Shown here piece after piece: positions 17,646 through 26,371 of a DNA stretch of 64,000 bases. The notes below the pieces were generated by a model. That model did not search any database. It was not told where the DNA came from and saw nothing but the letters and a program-made list of their open reading frames with translations. Where the stretch lies: the NCBI GenBank assembly GCA_031292915.1, contig JAUMSH010000023.1:62001-126000 (forward strand). Reading direction: 5' to 3'. The translations under genes and the position numbers were made by a program. Each line of letters starts with the position of its first letter. The first letter of the stretch is position 1. This DNA comes from Collinsella sp. GTDB taxonomy: Bacteria > Actinomycetota > Coriobacteriia > Coriobacteriales > Coriobacteriaceae.

Positions 17646-18221
17646 ATGAGCCTAACGATTGATACCGCCTATGCGCACGGAAGGGTTGTGGGAAAGATGG
17701 TCAATTATGGGTTTGGTATGCCGACACGCCTTGTTGCGGATGGAGACGTGGCTCGCTGGTGCGGACGATTGGTCGCTCACTACGGTGGCACCAAGGCGCT
17801 GGTCGTGCTGGGCGGAGACAAGCATACGCGTGATGAGCTCGTCTCGGCGGCGCTCGGCTCGCTTGATCGAGCTCTGCTCGAGCGCGTGCTTTTTCGCTGC
17901 GGCTCGGTTGAGGGTGACGGGGGAGACGAACTGATCGACGAAGCCGTGGCCCTGGCGACCGACGAAGGCGTGGACTTTGTCCTGGCGATCGGCGATGCCG
18001 ATACTGCTGGCTTTGCGCGCGAACTCGCGCGTCGCATGGCCGTGCTCGATGCCGGCGAAGACGGTTTTGTCCCTTATGGATGTATTGTCTCGGAGGGCAA
18101 GGTGCCTGCTGTCGCGGGAGCCGGCGAGGTTCCCGTTTTTGCCATTATCGCTCCCGAATTGCTGGAGGGTATCGGGTCTCCTCTGCGCGAGCTGCTCGGC
18201 AGTGTGTGCGCCGCGGCCTAA
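17646..18221 (+). CDS. Truncated iron-alcohol-dehydrogenase-like N-terminal domain
   Basis: 191 aa from ATG 17646; there is no convincing RBS, and ATG 17697 is an alternative. The sequence Y-G-F-G-M-P-T-R-L-V, H-Y-G-G-T-K-A-L-V-V-L-G-G and E-G-V-D-F-V-L-A-I-G-D-A-D resembles the nucleotide-binding N-terminal half of Fe-dependent alcohol (butanol) dehydrogenases. Those have about 390 aa and a C-terminal metal domain with three His and one Asp, which is absent. The usual G-G-G-S NAD site reads G-D-A-D. The frame is open and well coded, so it is either a decayed remnant or a repurposed single domain. Confidence 0.5.
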   Translation: MSLTIDTAYAHGRVVGKMVNYGFGMPTRLVADGDVARWCGRLVAHYGGTKALVVLGGDKHTRDELVSAALGSLDRALLERVLFRCGSVEGDGGDELIDEAVALATDEGVDFVLAIGDADTAGFARELARRMAVLDAGEDGFVPYGCIVSEGKVPAVAGAGEVPVFAIIAPELLEGIGSPLRELLGSVCAAA

Positions 18222-18231
18222 TATCTGCCAC

Positions 18232-18293
18232 AAAGGGATGGGTTATTTTTGGTAGGTAAAGCGTTTGACCTGCCAAAATAAACCTGTCCCTTT
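18232..18293. repeat. 62-bp palindromic repeat, also a plausible terminator
   Basis: Arms 18232-18257 and 18268-18293 pair over 26 positions with two mismatches and a few G-U pairs, around a 10-nt loop, and run into TTTTT. One arm matches the half copy at 17530. It may terminate the preceding gene. The shared AACCTGTCCC core also occurs in the elements at 51418 and 52643. Confidence 0.7.
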
Positions 18294-18420
18294 TTGGTCG
18301 GTTGCCGTTTGGAGGCCGATTGGCAACGCTCGCTGATTATAGTCTTGACCTGCGCTAGAATAGTGGCATCTGAATGTCCGGGCGCATGGAGGCGTGCGCC
18401 CGTATGCTGAGGAGGACTCT

Positions 18421-20115
18421 ATGGCAACTGTTGCCGCACCTATCGATGCTACGTCGACTGCCGCTTGGAAGGCGCTCGAGGCTCATCAGGAGAAGCTCGA
18501 GGCCGAAGGTATCGACCTCAAGGCCTGGTTCGCCGCCGATGCCGAGCGCGTGAACAAGCTGAGCTTTGACGCCGGTGACCTGCACTTCGATCTGTCGAAG
18601 AACCTGGTGACCGATGAGACCGTCAAGCTGCTGTGCGATCTTGCCCGCGCGGTGAAGCTCGAGGAGCGCCGCGACGCCATGTTCTCCGGCGAGCACATCA
18701 ACACCACCGAGGACCGCGCCGTCCTGCACACCGCGCTGCGCCGCCCGGCAAGCGAGAAGGGCCAGCTCATCGTCGACGGCCAGGACGTCGTCGCCGACGT
18801 GCACGAGGTCCTGGACCGCATGTATGCCTTCGCCGAGCGCGTGCGCTCCGGTGAGTGGAAGGGTGTTACCGGCAAAAAGATCGAGCACCTGGTGTCCATC
18901 GGCATCGGCGGCTCCGATTTGGGCCCGGTCATGGCTTACGAGGCTCTGCGTCCCTATGCCGACGCCGGTATCGACTGCCGCTACATCTCCAACATCGACC
19001 CCAACGACCAGGCCGAGAAGCTCAAGGGCTTGGATCCCGAGACCACGCTCGTGATCATCGTCTCCAAGACCTTCACCACGCTCGAGACCCTCACCAACGC
19101 CCGCGAGGTCAAGACCTGGATGCTCGAGCAGCTCAAGGCTCAGGGCGCCATCGACGGCTCCGATGAGCAGAACGCCGAGGCCGTGGCAAAGCATTTTGTC
19201 GCCGTCTCCACTGCACTCGAGAAGGTCGAGGCCTTCGGCATCGACCCTGCCAACGCCTTCGGCTTCTGGAACTGGGTCGGTGGCCGCTACTCCGTCGACT
19301 CCGCCGTGGGGCTGTCGCTGATCGTCGTGCTCGGCCCCGAGCGTTTCCAGCAGTTCCTCGAGGGCTTCCACGCCATCGACGAGTACTTCTGCAACACCCC
19401 GCTCGAGAACAACGCCGTCGCGCTGATGGGCCTGCTCAATGTCTGGTACGTCAACTTCTTCGGTTCCAAGAGCCACGCCGTGCTGCCGTACTGCCAGTAC
19501 CTGCACCGCTTCCCGGCCTACCTGCAGCAGCTCACCATGGAGTCCAATGGCAAGCATGTCCGTTGGGACGGCAGCGCCGTGACCTCCGACACCGGTGAGA
19601 TCTTCTGGGGCGAGCCCGGCACCAACGGCCAGCATGCCTTCTACCAGCTGCTGCACCAGGGCACCGTGGTGGTTCCGGCCGATTTCATCGCCTTTGCCAA
19701 TACCGCCAACCCTGCGACCGATAGCGGCCAGGACGTGCATGAGCTGTTCCTGGGCAACTTCCTGGCCCAGACCAAGGCGCTCGCCTTTGGCAAGACGGCC
19801 GACGAGGTTCGTGCCGAGGGCACGCCCGAGCAGATCGTCCCGGCCCGTTGCTTTGAGGGCAATCGCCCGACGACCTCGATCTTCGGCGACACGTTGACTC
19901 CGTTTGCGCTCGGCGAGCTCATCGCCCTGTACGAGCACATCGTATTTGTCGAGGGCACGGTCTGGGGCATCGACTCCTACGACCAGTGGGGCGTCGAGCT
20001 GGGCAAGCAGCTTGCCAAGCAGATTACCCCTGCCTTCCACGACGACGCCGCCAAGGCCGAGCAGGACGCTTCGACTCAGGCGCTCATTGAGTTCTACCGC
20101 GCTCACCGTAAGTAG
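18421..20115 (+). CDS. pgi: Glucose-6-phosphate isomerase
   Basis: 564 aa. It interconverts glucose 6-phosphate and fructose 6-phosphate in the cytoplasm. ATG 18421 has AGGAGG 5 nt upstream. Family features: [14 protein letters not shown] (residues about 98-111), [32 protein letters not shown] with catalytic E/H regions after it, and [12 protein letters not shown]. The C-terminus includes the catalytic-Lys region [11 protein letters not shown]. The last codons are duplicated 3.5 kb downstream at the end of an inserted element, so pgi serves as an integration target here while remaining intact. Confidence 0.97.
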   Translation: MATVAAPIDATSTAAWKALEAHQEKLEAEGIDLKAWFAADAERVNKLSFDAGDLHFDLSKNLVTDETVKLLCDLARAVKLEERRDAMFSGEHINTTEDRAVLHTALRRPASEKGQLIVDGQDVVADVHEVLDRMYAFAERVRSGEWKGVTGKKIEHLVSIGIGGSDLGPVMAYEALRPYADAGIDCRYISNIDPNDQAEKLKGLDPETTLVIIVSKTFTTLETLTNAREVKTWMLEQLKAQGAIDGSDEQNAEAVAKHFVAVSTALEKVEAFGIDPANAFGFWNWVGGRYSVDSAVGLSLIVVLGPERFQQFLEGFHAIDEYFCNTPLENNAVALMGLLNVWYVNFFGSKSHAVLPYCQYLHRFPAYLQQLTMESNGKHVRWDGSAVTSDTGEIFWGEPGTNGQHAFYQLLHQGTVVVPADFIAFANTANPATDSGQDVHELFLGNFLAQTKALAFGKTADEVRAEGTPEQIVPARCFEGNRPTTSIFGDTLTPFALGELIALYEHIVFVEGTVWGIDSYDQWGVELGKQLAKQITPAFHDDAAKAEQDASTQALIEFYRAHRK

Positions 20116-20117
20116 TC
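20089..20117 (+). repeat. Attachment-site repeat in the pgi 3' end (attL-like)
   Basis: The 29 bp begin GAGTTCTACCGCGCTCACCG, then a T and AAGTAGTC. They recur at 23593-23621 with one mismatch (T to C). The repeat covers the last codons and stop of pgi, the classic position for a site-specific integration core. Confidence 0.75.
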
Positions 20118-20148
20118 GCTGCTGTTAACGCATCGTGCCTTATAGTCA

Positions 20149-20182
20149 GGGGCCCGTATCCTATCGGATGCGGGCCCCTTTG
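20149..20182 (+). terminator. Terminator downstream of pgi
   Basis: GGGGCCCGTATCC pairs with GGATGCGGGCCCC around a short loop, followed by TTTGCTTT. It closely resembles the hairpin at 23651 beyond the second att-like repeat. Confidence 0.9.
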
Positions 20183-20256
20183 CTTTGCCGTGGTCCCGGG
20201 GCGCACGGCCTTTGTGGAACATCGCCGGGGCGCCGCGCGCTGCGAGAACCCTGCGC

Positions 20257-21561
20257 TTAGATCTTGGCCTCCGCATGGCCTCGCTGCGCCTCGGGCAGCT
20301 CCCCGTAGAGCGGATGGTCTTCGAGCCTAAAGCGCTCGACCTGTTCGGGAGTGCGACCGCGTACAAAGAGCCACGAGCAATCAATCGGCGTCGCCATGAG
20401 TGTGCTGGGCAGCGCGTCGGCGCGGTCGGAAAACACCCGGGCACTCTCGGGATCCTGGAACGCCAGCACCAGATGCGTGTCGCAGTTGCCCATGATGGAG
20501 CGTGCGCGTGCCTCGCCATAGAGCGCATCGAGCTGGTTGGTCGACTGCAGCAGCAGCGTTGCCCAGATGTTGCGGCTTCGGATAATCGAGAGCACGTTGT
20601 CGATCTGGGGGATCTGCAGATTTGCGAAGTCATCGAGCATAAAGCGCACGGGCACGGGCAGGCTGCCGTCGGGCTGCCTATCGGCCTCACGAATGAGGCC
20701 CATAAACGCCTGCGAAATAAAGAGGCCGGTCAGCGGATCGAGATTGCGGTCAATATCGCTCACGGTTACAAACAGGGCGCAGGGGGTGTGTCCCATGGAA
20801 GCGAAGTCCACCTGATGGCACTCACGATAGAGCTGTGCCGCACCGTCGAATCCCAGACACATGACCTTTTCGGCAAGGATGCCGACGATGCTCGCGTGCA
20901 TGCGCTCGGCATTTTGCGTAATGGCGTAGCGCCGCCATAGCGAGAGGGCATAGCTTTGGGGATCGGTCGTGATCAGGTCGTCAAACAATCGACCCGTGGC
21001 ACCGTCCTGCAGGTGCTCGATCAGCTTGATGACCGAGCTGATCGTCTGCTCGTCGGCGGGTAGCTGTTCGGTGACGTAGGCGATAAGACACGACAGCAGG
21101 TTTGCCGCCGCATGATCCCAAAAAGGCTGGTTGTTGTCCTCGATGGGGCAGATGGCCTTTGCCACCGAGAGGATGTCCTGCTGGTTGGGCCTGCCGTCCG
21201 CCTTGCGGCGAATGTGCCTCAGGGGGTTGTAGCCGCAGCGCTCGATGCCGGGCGCAAGGGCCGGGACGGTGTTGAGGTCGGCGAAGTTGAGACATTGCAC
21301 GCGGTAGCCGTGGGCTGCCAGCACGGGTCCCACTTCGCGACAGAGCGTGCCTTTGGTGTCGAGCACGATGTAGCTTGCGTTCATTTGCAGCAGGTTGGGC
21401 TTGAGGACGTTTCGGGTCTTGCCGGCTCCCGAGGGGCCGATCACAAGTGCGTTGTTGTTGAGTCCCGTTTGGCGGGTGTCGCAGGAAAGCGTTCGATCCT
21501 TGGCGAGGATAGTGGACGATACGGACTCAGATGCGGCGAGGCGGCTGGTGAGGTTAGACAT
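20257..21561 (-). CDS. TraG/VirD4-like conjugative coupling ATPase
   Basis: 434 aa from ATG 21561, with AAGGAGG 6 nt upstream; the longer open frame upstream overlaps the ClpP-like gene and lacks an RBS. Walker A is GPSGAGKT (residues 42-49), and the Walker B region is F-M-L-D-D-F-A-N (about 307-314), matching the D-E-F-A-N of coupling proteins. The motif Q-S-T-N-Q-L-D follows. Type IV coupling proteins usually have about 600 aa with an N-terminal membrane anchor. This one starts almost at the ATPase core with no transmembrane segment, so it is a short soluble form. It overlaps the ClpP-like gene by 8 bp. Confidence 0.88.
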   Translation of the reverse strand: MSNLTSRLAASESVSSTILAKDRTLSCDTRQTGLNNNALVIGPSGAGKTRNVLKPNLLQMNASYIVLDTKGTLCREVGPVLAAHGYRVQCLNFADLNTVPALAPGIERCGYNPLRHIRRKADGRPNQQDILSVAKAICPIEDNNQPFWDHAAANLLSCLIAYVTEQLPADEQTISSVIKLIEHLQDGATGRLFDDLITTDPQSYALSLWRRYAITQNAERMHASIVGILAEKVMCLGFDGAAQLYRECHQVDFASMGHTPCALFVTVSDIDRNLDPLTGLFISQAFMGLIREADRQPDGSLPVPVRFMLDDFANLQIPQIDNVLSIIRSRNIWATLLLQSTNQLDALYGEARARSIMGNCDTHLVLAFQDPESARVFSDRADALPSTLMATPIDCSWLFVRGRTPEQVERFRLEDHPLYGELPEAQRGHAEAKI

Positions 21562-22171
21562 GGGCGACCTCCTTGGTGGTCGAGAGGATTTCGTGGGCAA
21601 AGCCGAGCTCGACGGCGCGCTCGGCCGAAAGGTAGGTGTCTTTTGCAGTGAGGGACTGGATGCGCTTGGGCGTGAGGCCGCTGCGGTCCGAGAGGATTTG
21701 CGTGAGGGTCTTGCGGGTCTGCATGAGACGCCGGCTGGTTTCCTGCAGCGCAAGTGCCGAGCCGCCTGCCCCCTGGGGGATCAGCGGGTCTTGAATCATG
21801 AGCTCTGCATGGGGCGCCATACGGCGATCGTCGCCGCCCATAAAGATCACGGCGCCCATGGACGCGGCGAATTCCAGGCAGACGGTGCGGATGGGGCACG
21901 ATGCGAGGCGCATGGCGTCATAGATCGCAAGACCCGATCGCACGCTTCCGCCGGCGCTGGCGACAAATATGGTGATGGGGCGGCTGGGGTCGGTGGCATC
22001 GAGCAGGCGGATCTGCTGGCATAGGTCGTGGGCCATCGGGGTTTCGATGTTTCCCATGACGGAGAGCTCGCGACGGGCGAGCATCTCATCGTAAATGCTG
22101 GTGAGCGTGATACCTCGGGCGGATTCACGCATGGTGAGGGGGCTGATGATGGGGGAATGATTGGTGTCCAT
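21554..22171 (-). CDS. ClpP-like protein with altered catalytic His
   Basis: 205 aa from ATG 22171 with GAAAGGAG upstream. The ClpP/SDH fold is clear: I-F-V-A-S-A-G-G-S-V oxyanion region, nucleophile S104 in F-A-A-S-M-G-A, and D178 in T-A-K-D-T-Y-L-S-A. The motif that holds the catalytic His in ClpP (M-I-H-Q-P) reads M-I-Q-D-P, so Q127 replaces it (CAA in place of CAT/CAC). ClpP-like proteins are known cargo of integrative elements. It is probably inactive as a protease unless the nearby H121 substitutes. Its stop overlaps the ATPase start. Confidence 0.85.
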   Translation of the reverse strand: MDTNHSPIISPLTMRESARGITLTSIYDEMLARRELSVMGNIETPMAHDLCQQIRLLDATDPSRPITIFVASAGGSVRSGLAIYDAMRLASCPIRTVCLEFAASMGAVIFMGGDDRRMAPHAELMIQDPLIPQGAGGSALALQETSRRLMQTRKTLTQILSDRSGLTPKRIQSLTAKDTYLSAERAVELGFAHEILSTTKEVAHV

Positions 22172-22234
22172 GAGGACTCCTTTCTGTTGGTTGTGTTGTG
22201 GAATAGGATTGTTGCCCGCGGAGGGGCTGGCGGG

Positions 22235-23125
22235 CTACAGGGTTCGTCCAAGCCTGAGATCGAGCTCGGTTGTGGGACAGGCTGCCTGTTCGTGCGGCTC
22301 GCAAGCGCCAAGGGCTCCAAAGCGATGGAGCGTTGCGGCGGGCGTGGTGTAGGCGAGCCGCAGCTGATGCTCGACAGGGGCACATCCGTCATTTTTGTAA
22401 TGAGCCGCGTAGTACTGCGCGATGCTGGCGTTCATCTCGTTGCCATTGCGATGGCGCTCAAACTGGCGTCTGCAGGTCTCGATGATCTTTGCTACCGACT
22501 TGGGTGCCGTCGCGGGAACAAGGGCGAGATAGCCCTCAAATAGCTCGTTGATGCTCAGGAGGCACAGCAGGTCGATCAGCGTCCTTATGGCTGCTCCCTC
22601 GGCAGAAAAGTGCGCGGTCATGCGGTTATATCGGTTGCGGTCGACGATGGCCGCATGGGGTCTTGGAGTTTTCTGCCCCGTGGTCCCGGGCTTTTGCCGC
22701 GCCTGTGTATTGAGCTCGACGTTGCAGCGCTTGAGGCCGTCCAACGGAAGGAACAGTGCGGTGCGCAGGGTGTTCCGCTTGCTTTCGAGTTCATGACGCT
22801 CGTCGGGTTCCCATTCGAGCTTGAGTTTCGTGTCGAGTGCCGTAAGCATATGGGCTAGGCAGCCTACGGTAAGAACGTACGAATCGTTGTCGCGTTTTGG
22901 GGCATAGGGGTCTGTCAGCTTGCGAATGTCGGGGTCGCCCATGATCTTTGTGCAGCGCTTCAGCAGTTGAGGGTGGTCGGCCAAGATCGTCGCGAGCGGT
23001 AGCGACGCGTAGTTCTTGATGGTCGCGGCGGCAAAGGCGGCGTCATATTCGTTTGCATATGCTCGCTCAATGCGGGCATCCAGAATGCTTTTCTTATCGC
23101 CGTCTTCAGCGTGGTGGTTTGTCAT
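22235..23125 (-). CDS. Element-encoded protein of unknown function
   Basis: 296 aa from ATG 23125 (TTGGAGAAG upstream; the open frame continues upstream through His/Gln-rich sequence without an RBS). It is mostly helical and charged, with K-R-D-N-D-S-Y-V-L-T-V-G-C-L-A-H near residue 110 and a hydrophobic helix L-I-D-L-L-C-L-L-S-I-N-E-L-F-E-G-Y-L in the second half. Several Cys residues lie near the C-terminus. No family was recognised. It is the first gene of the minus-strand cluster, 63 bp ahead of the ClpP-like gene, and is probably cotranscribed. Confidence 0.65.
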   Translation of the reverse strand: MTNHHAEDGDKKSILDARIERAYANEYDAAFAAATIKNYASLPLATILADHPQLLKRCTKIMGDPDIRKLTDPYAPKRDNDSYVLTVGCLAHMLTALDTKLKLEWEPDERHELESKRNTLRTALFLPLDGLKRCNVELNTQARQKPGTTGQKTPRPHAAIVDRNRYNRMTAHFSAEGAAIRTLIDLLCLLSINELFEGYLALVPATAPKSVAKIIETCRRQFERHRNGNEMNASIAQYYAAHYKNDGCAPVEHQLRLAYTTPAATLHRFGALGACEPHEQAACPTTELDLRLGRTL

Positions 23126-23592
23126 AGCTTCTCCAATCGGTTGATGTTCGTGCTGTTTGTTGATGTGTTGGTTGTCGTGAGTGATGTGCTTGCCGTGGGT
23201 GATGTGCTGTCGTTGGGGTGCTATGCGGTTTTCAATGAGCCCGTGAGGCAGTTGCTGCAGGGGCGGGATGGAACGGCCCATGCAAGGCGGAAGGCATCGT
23301 GCTCAAAATCGAGACAGCAATGCCCTGGGTGCCTCACATGTGGCAGTTACCTCATTAAGTTGTCATTGCGTTTGGGGCTGTACTTTGCCGATCTTCTTTC
23401 TCTTACACGCTAAAAACTGAAACTTCATATGCTCGATCTACTTAAAACCGCAACGGCGGTCTTTTATCAACTTATATGTCGGAACGTGTCTTTGCAAGTA
23501 CTTTTTTGCGTTTGTTTCAAATGGGGTGGTTTTGCAACCGTCACGCGCCACGCTATACGAACGTGTCCCGGCTCGGATAAGATGGTGCGATC
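23126..23592. other. AT-richer right end of the inserted element, no gene seen
   Basis: No convincing coding frame is present. The stretch becomes AT-richer than its surroundings near 23380-23530 and presumably holds the leftward promoter for the element genes. A small hairpin ACCGC-AACG-GCGGT with A and T flanks lies near 23447-23466. The right att-like repeat follows directly. Confidence 0.5.
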
Positions 23593-23621
23593 GAGTTCTA
23601 CCGCGCTCACCGCAAGTAGTC
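23593..23621 (+). repeat. Attachment-site repeat, right copy (attR-like)
   Basis: Second copy of the 29-bp pgi-end repeat, differing at one position (C for T), without the rest of pgi. It still encodes the terminal residues and stop in the same phase, as expected for an element that carries a replacement 3' end of its target gene. Confidence 0.75.
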
Positions 23622-23650
23622 TTTGTTGCTGAGATAGGTCATGGCCGAAA

Positions 23651-23685
23651 GGGGCCCGTATCCGTTGGGATACGGGCCCCTTGCT
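23651..23685 (+). terminator. Terminator hairpin beyond the right repeat
   Basis: GGGGCCCGTATCC pairs perfectly with GGATACGGGCCCC, followed by TTGC. It is nearly the same as the pgi terminator at 20149. The following 210 bp to deoC hold no gene that I can support. Confidence 0.85.
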
Positions 23686-23898
23686 ATTTGAATGGGCATG
23701 AGAGTGTATTGAGGGGGGGTGCCTGGCTGTCGGCATCCGCATGCGGCGCCATTTGCTGTCCGTAAATATACTTCTACGGCTAATTTCATACCACTTGTCG
23801 GAATGCGGACGCTGTCCTTGCGTATCGGGCGTACATTGAACGTGGTTTTTCGCGCGAAGCCACGAATCGGTTGTCGGTCCTGAACAAGGAGGCCCAGC

Positions 23899-24573
23899 AT
23901 GACGCTTGCCAAACCCATCAATAAATACATCGACTATATCGATGCCCCCGAGGACACATTTGAGCAGTATGTCGAGAAGGCGCTAAAGTACAACTTCCGT
24001 TGTGTATTTGCGAACCTGCAGGAGTACGAGACGGGTTGCGCAATGCTCGAGGGTTCTGACATCATTCTTGCCGGCGCTATCGACTTTCCCCAGGGCACTA
24101 TGACGCTTGAGGAGAAGCTTGCGAGGTTTGAGGAATACGCTGTGTGCGGCTTTACCGAGATTGACTACGTTTTGAATCAGGAGTCGGTCGAGAACCGCGA
24201 TTTTGATGCCATCGAGCGCGAGATGACTGCCATTGCTGATTTTTGTCGCGCGCATGGTATCACTGACAAGGTGATCGTCGAGATGTGCAAGCTGGACGGC
24301 GACGATGCCGCCAAGCACCGTGTGTGTGAGATTGCGCTGGAGGCTAAGCCGGGATTCCTTAAGACATCGACTGGCAGAAGCTTTGGCGGCGCTAAGCTCG
24401 AAGACGTGCGGCTGATGCACGAGGTGCTCGGCGATGCCGTGGCAATTAAGGCGGCGGGCGGTATCCATAATTACGAAGAGGCTTGCGCATTCATCGAGGC
24501 CGGCGCCAGCGCGTTGGGTGCATCGGCGGGCATCGCGATCGTCGAGGGTGCACCGACGGAGGAGCGTCGCTAG
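23899..24573 (+). CDS. deoC: Deoxyribose-phosphate aldolase
   Basis: 224 aa from ATG 23899, with CAAGGAGG upstream. It cleaves 2-deoxyribose 5-phosphate to glyceraldehyde 3-phosphate and acetaldehyde in nucleoside salvage. The Schiff-base Lys lies in G-F-L-K-T-S-T-G (about residue 156) and the second active-site Lys in A-I-K-A-A-G-G-I. The barrel strand E-I-D-Y-V-L-N takes the place of the usual D-x-V-x-N. The N-terminus is divergent from textbook DeoC but the length is normal. It stands alone, next to two HAD phosphatases and without other deo genes. Confidence 0.88.
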   Translation: MTLAKPINKYIDYIDAPEDTFEQYVEKALKYNFRCVFANLQEYETGCAMLEGSDIILAGAIDFPQGTMTLEEKLARFEEYAVCGFTEIDYVLNQESVENRDFDAIEREMTAIADFCRAHGITDKVIVEMCKLDGDDAAKHRVCEIALEAKPGFLKTSTGRSFGGAKLEDVRLMHEVLGDAVAIKAAGGIHNYEEACAFIEAGASALGASAGIAIVEGAPTEERR

Positions 24574-24722
24574 CAGACGTATTTGACCTGAGCGATAAAG
24601 CTTCACGACCACGCACCGTTCATGTTTGGGACAATATGACATTTTTCCCGTTGCAGACAGAGTCGCCGTGGGTGTTCTGTATGATGGCTCAGACAAGGTT
24701 GTTCAATGACGGGGAGGCATAT

Positions 24723-25565
24723 ATGGCTATCAAAGCCATCGCAATGGATATCGACGGTACGCTCACCAACGACCAAAAGGTCATCAGCCCGCGTACGCGC
24801 GAGAAGCTGCTCGCGGCGCAGGAGTCGGGCATTAAGCTCATCTTGGCTTCGGGCCGTCCCGCATGGGGGCTGCACGCCTTGGCGCAGGAGCTCGACCTTC
24901 AAAACCATGACGGTCTGCTAGTTGCCTTTAATGGTGCACATGTGGTCGACGCTCAGACCGATGAGGTCCTTTTTGACCAGGCCATGCCGGCTGACGAGCT
25001 GCACCGTCTGATTGATCATCTGCGCAATTTCGACGTGATCCCTATGATTTCGCTCGGTCGCGATCTGCATGTCGAGGATTCGTATCGCTGCATGATTACG
25101 CTGCCGGATGGCTCGCAGAAAAACATCGTCAAATACGAGCGCGATGCGTGCGACCTTAAGATCCGCGAGGTCGAGAGCTTGCATGAGGTCGCGGACGCTT
25201 ATCCCGTGGACAAGCTGCTGACGGCGGGCGATCCGGCCTACCTGCAGGCGCATTACGAGGAGATGTATACGCCCTTTAGGCAGACGCTTTCGGGCATGTT
25301 TACGGCCGACTGGTACTTTGAGTACACGGCGCCTGGTATCGACAAGGCCCGCGCGCTCGAGGGCGCCCTGCCCAAGCTCGGTATCGATGCCAGCGAGGTC
25401 GTATCGTTTGGTGACGGCCAGAACGACAAGTCCATGATTGAGTGGGCCGGCACCGGTGTTGCCATGGGCAACGCAGTCGATGAGGTTAAGGCGGTAGCCC
25501 AGATGGTGACCGCCAATAACAACGAAGACGGTATTGCGGTGGCGTTGGATAAGCTGCTGGGTTAG
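24723..25565 (+). CDS. Cof-type HAD-superfamily phosphatase
   Basis: 280 aa from ATG 24723, with GGGGAGG 5 nt upstream. HAD motif I is A-M-D-I-D-G-T-L-T (residues about 7-15), motif II is L-A-S-G-R-P, the Cof-type cap fills about 85-195, and motifs III/IV are K-A-R-A-L and S-F-G-D-G-Q-N-D. Family members dephosphorylate sugar phosphates or cofactors such as FMN and pyridoxal phosphate. Specificity is not evident. A terminator follows, then a second HAD gene on the same strand. Confidence 0.92.
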   Translation: MAIKAIAMDIDGTLTNDQKVISPRTREKLLAAQESGIKLILASGRPAWGLHALAQELDLQNHDGLLVAFNGAHVVDAQTDEVLFDQAMPADELHRLIDHLRNFDVIPMISLGRDLHVEDSYRCMITLPDGSQKNIVKYERDACDLKIREVESLHEVADAYPVDKLLTAGDPAYLQAHYEEMYTPFRQTLSGMFTADWYFEYTAPGIDKARALEGALPKLGIDASEVVSFGDGQNDKSMIEWAGTGVAMGNAVDEVKAVAQMVTANNNEDGIAVALDKLLG

Positions 25566-25587
25566 AATCGCCGATAATGCATGGTTC

Positions 25588-25615
25588 GGGCGCCTGCTTA
25601 CAGGCGCCCTTTTGT
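25588..25615 (+). terminator. Terminator between the two HAD genes
   Basis: GGGCGCCTG pairs with CAGGCGCCC around CTTA, followed by TTTTGTT. Confidence 0.9.
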
Positions 25616-25628
25616 TAGGGAGGGTGCC

Positions 25629-26288
25629 GTGTCCGCATTTCCGTTCGACGCCGTTATCTTTGATATGGACGGCGTCATTGTCGATACCGAGTATTACTAC
25701 CTGGGCGAGACTGCCGCGTTTGCCAAGGAGCTTGGGCTTAACCTGACTCAAGAGGAGTTGAATGGGCAGGTTGGTACCTCGCATCAGTTCTTCCTGCATA
25801 TGCTGGTCGATTGGTTTGAGCGCGCCGGTAAGGGGCATTTTACTGGCGAGGAAGCGTTGGCCCGTTGGGATGAGTGGGCGCATGAGCGTCCGCGCGACTA
25901 TCAGACTTTGATTAACCCAGGCGCCGTGGATACGATTCGAGAGCTGCCGCGCCGGGGCGTTCGCGTGGCGCTTGCCAGCTCGTCTCCCATGGATAGCATC
26001 GAGGAAGTGCTCAATGCGTGCGGGCTGTCGGATGCCTTTGAGTATGTGGTGAGCGGCGAGCAGTTTAAGGAGAGCAAGCCCGAGCCCGACATTTACCTGC
26101 ATGCGCTGGACCTGCTGGGGCTGCCCGCGAATCGCTGCTGCTGCGTTGAGGATTCGGTGCCCGGCATCACTGCCGGCAAGCGAGCCGGCCTGACGGTCAT
26201 TGCCAAGCGCGAGGAACGCTTTGGCTTTAGCCAGGATGCCGCGGACAAGATTATCGACCAGTTGCCGGAGCTGCTCACGCTTTCTTAG
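25629..26288 (+). CDS. HAD hydrolase, beta-phosphoglucomutase/phosphatase-like
   Basis: 219 aa from GTG 25629 with AGGGAGG upstream. Motif I is I-F-D-M-D-G-V-I-V-D-T-E (residues about 10-21), with the second Asp used by phosphatases and mutases. A helical cap follows, then A-L-A-S-S-S-P for motif II, K-P-E-P-D-I-Y for the Lys of motif III, and E-D-S-V-P-G-I for motif IV. It belongs to subfamily IA (beta-phosphoglucomutase, 2-deoxyglucose-6-phosphatase and related). The exact substrate is unknown. Confidence 0.9.
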   Translation: MSAFPFDAVIFDMDGVIVDTEYYYLGETAAFAKELGLNLTQEELNGQVGTSHQFFLHMLVDWFERAGKGHFTGEEALARWDEWAHERPRDYQTLINPGAVDTIRELPRRGVRVALASSSPMDSIEEVLNACGLSDAFEYVVSGEQFKESKPEPDIYLHALDLLGLPANRCCCVEDSVPGITAGKRAGLTVIAKREERFGFSQDAADKIIDQLPELLTLS

Positions 26289-26371
26289 GAGCGCGGTAGT
26301 TGCGCGTTTTTCGGGTCAGATGAGTAAATACCCGACATTTTGGTGCGATAGCAAGCATACTTTATGCTAAT

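Larger units (their letters stand above)
20118..23621. mobile_element. Putative integrated element (or remnant) in the pgi 3' end
   Basis: The segment lies between two 29-bp direct repeats of the pgi terminus. Each repeat is followed about 31-34 bp later by a similar terminator hairpin (20149 and 23651), so the duplication extends roughly 100 bp at lower identity. It carries a TraG/VirD4-like ATPase, a ClpP-like protein and an unknown protein, all on the minus strand and all of a kind seen in conjugative elements. No integrase, relaxase or other transfer gene is present. A decayed or cis-mobilisable element is the best reading. Confidence 0.7.

Noticed and set aside
18355..20106. A 583-codon minus-strand frame opposite pgi
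   Set aside because: Same reason: pgi on the plus strand has all catalytic motifs and an RBS, while the antisense product is repetitive Val/Gly/Asp without homology that I recognise.
20118..23621. Calling the pgi-linked segment a complete ICE or prophage
   Set aside because: No integrase, relaxase, replication or structural genes are present. Only a TraG-like ATPase, a ClpP-like protein and an unknown protein remain.
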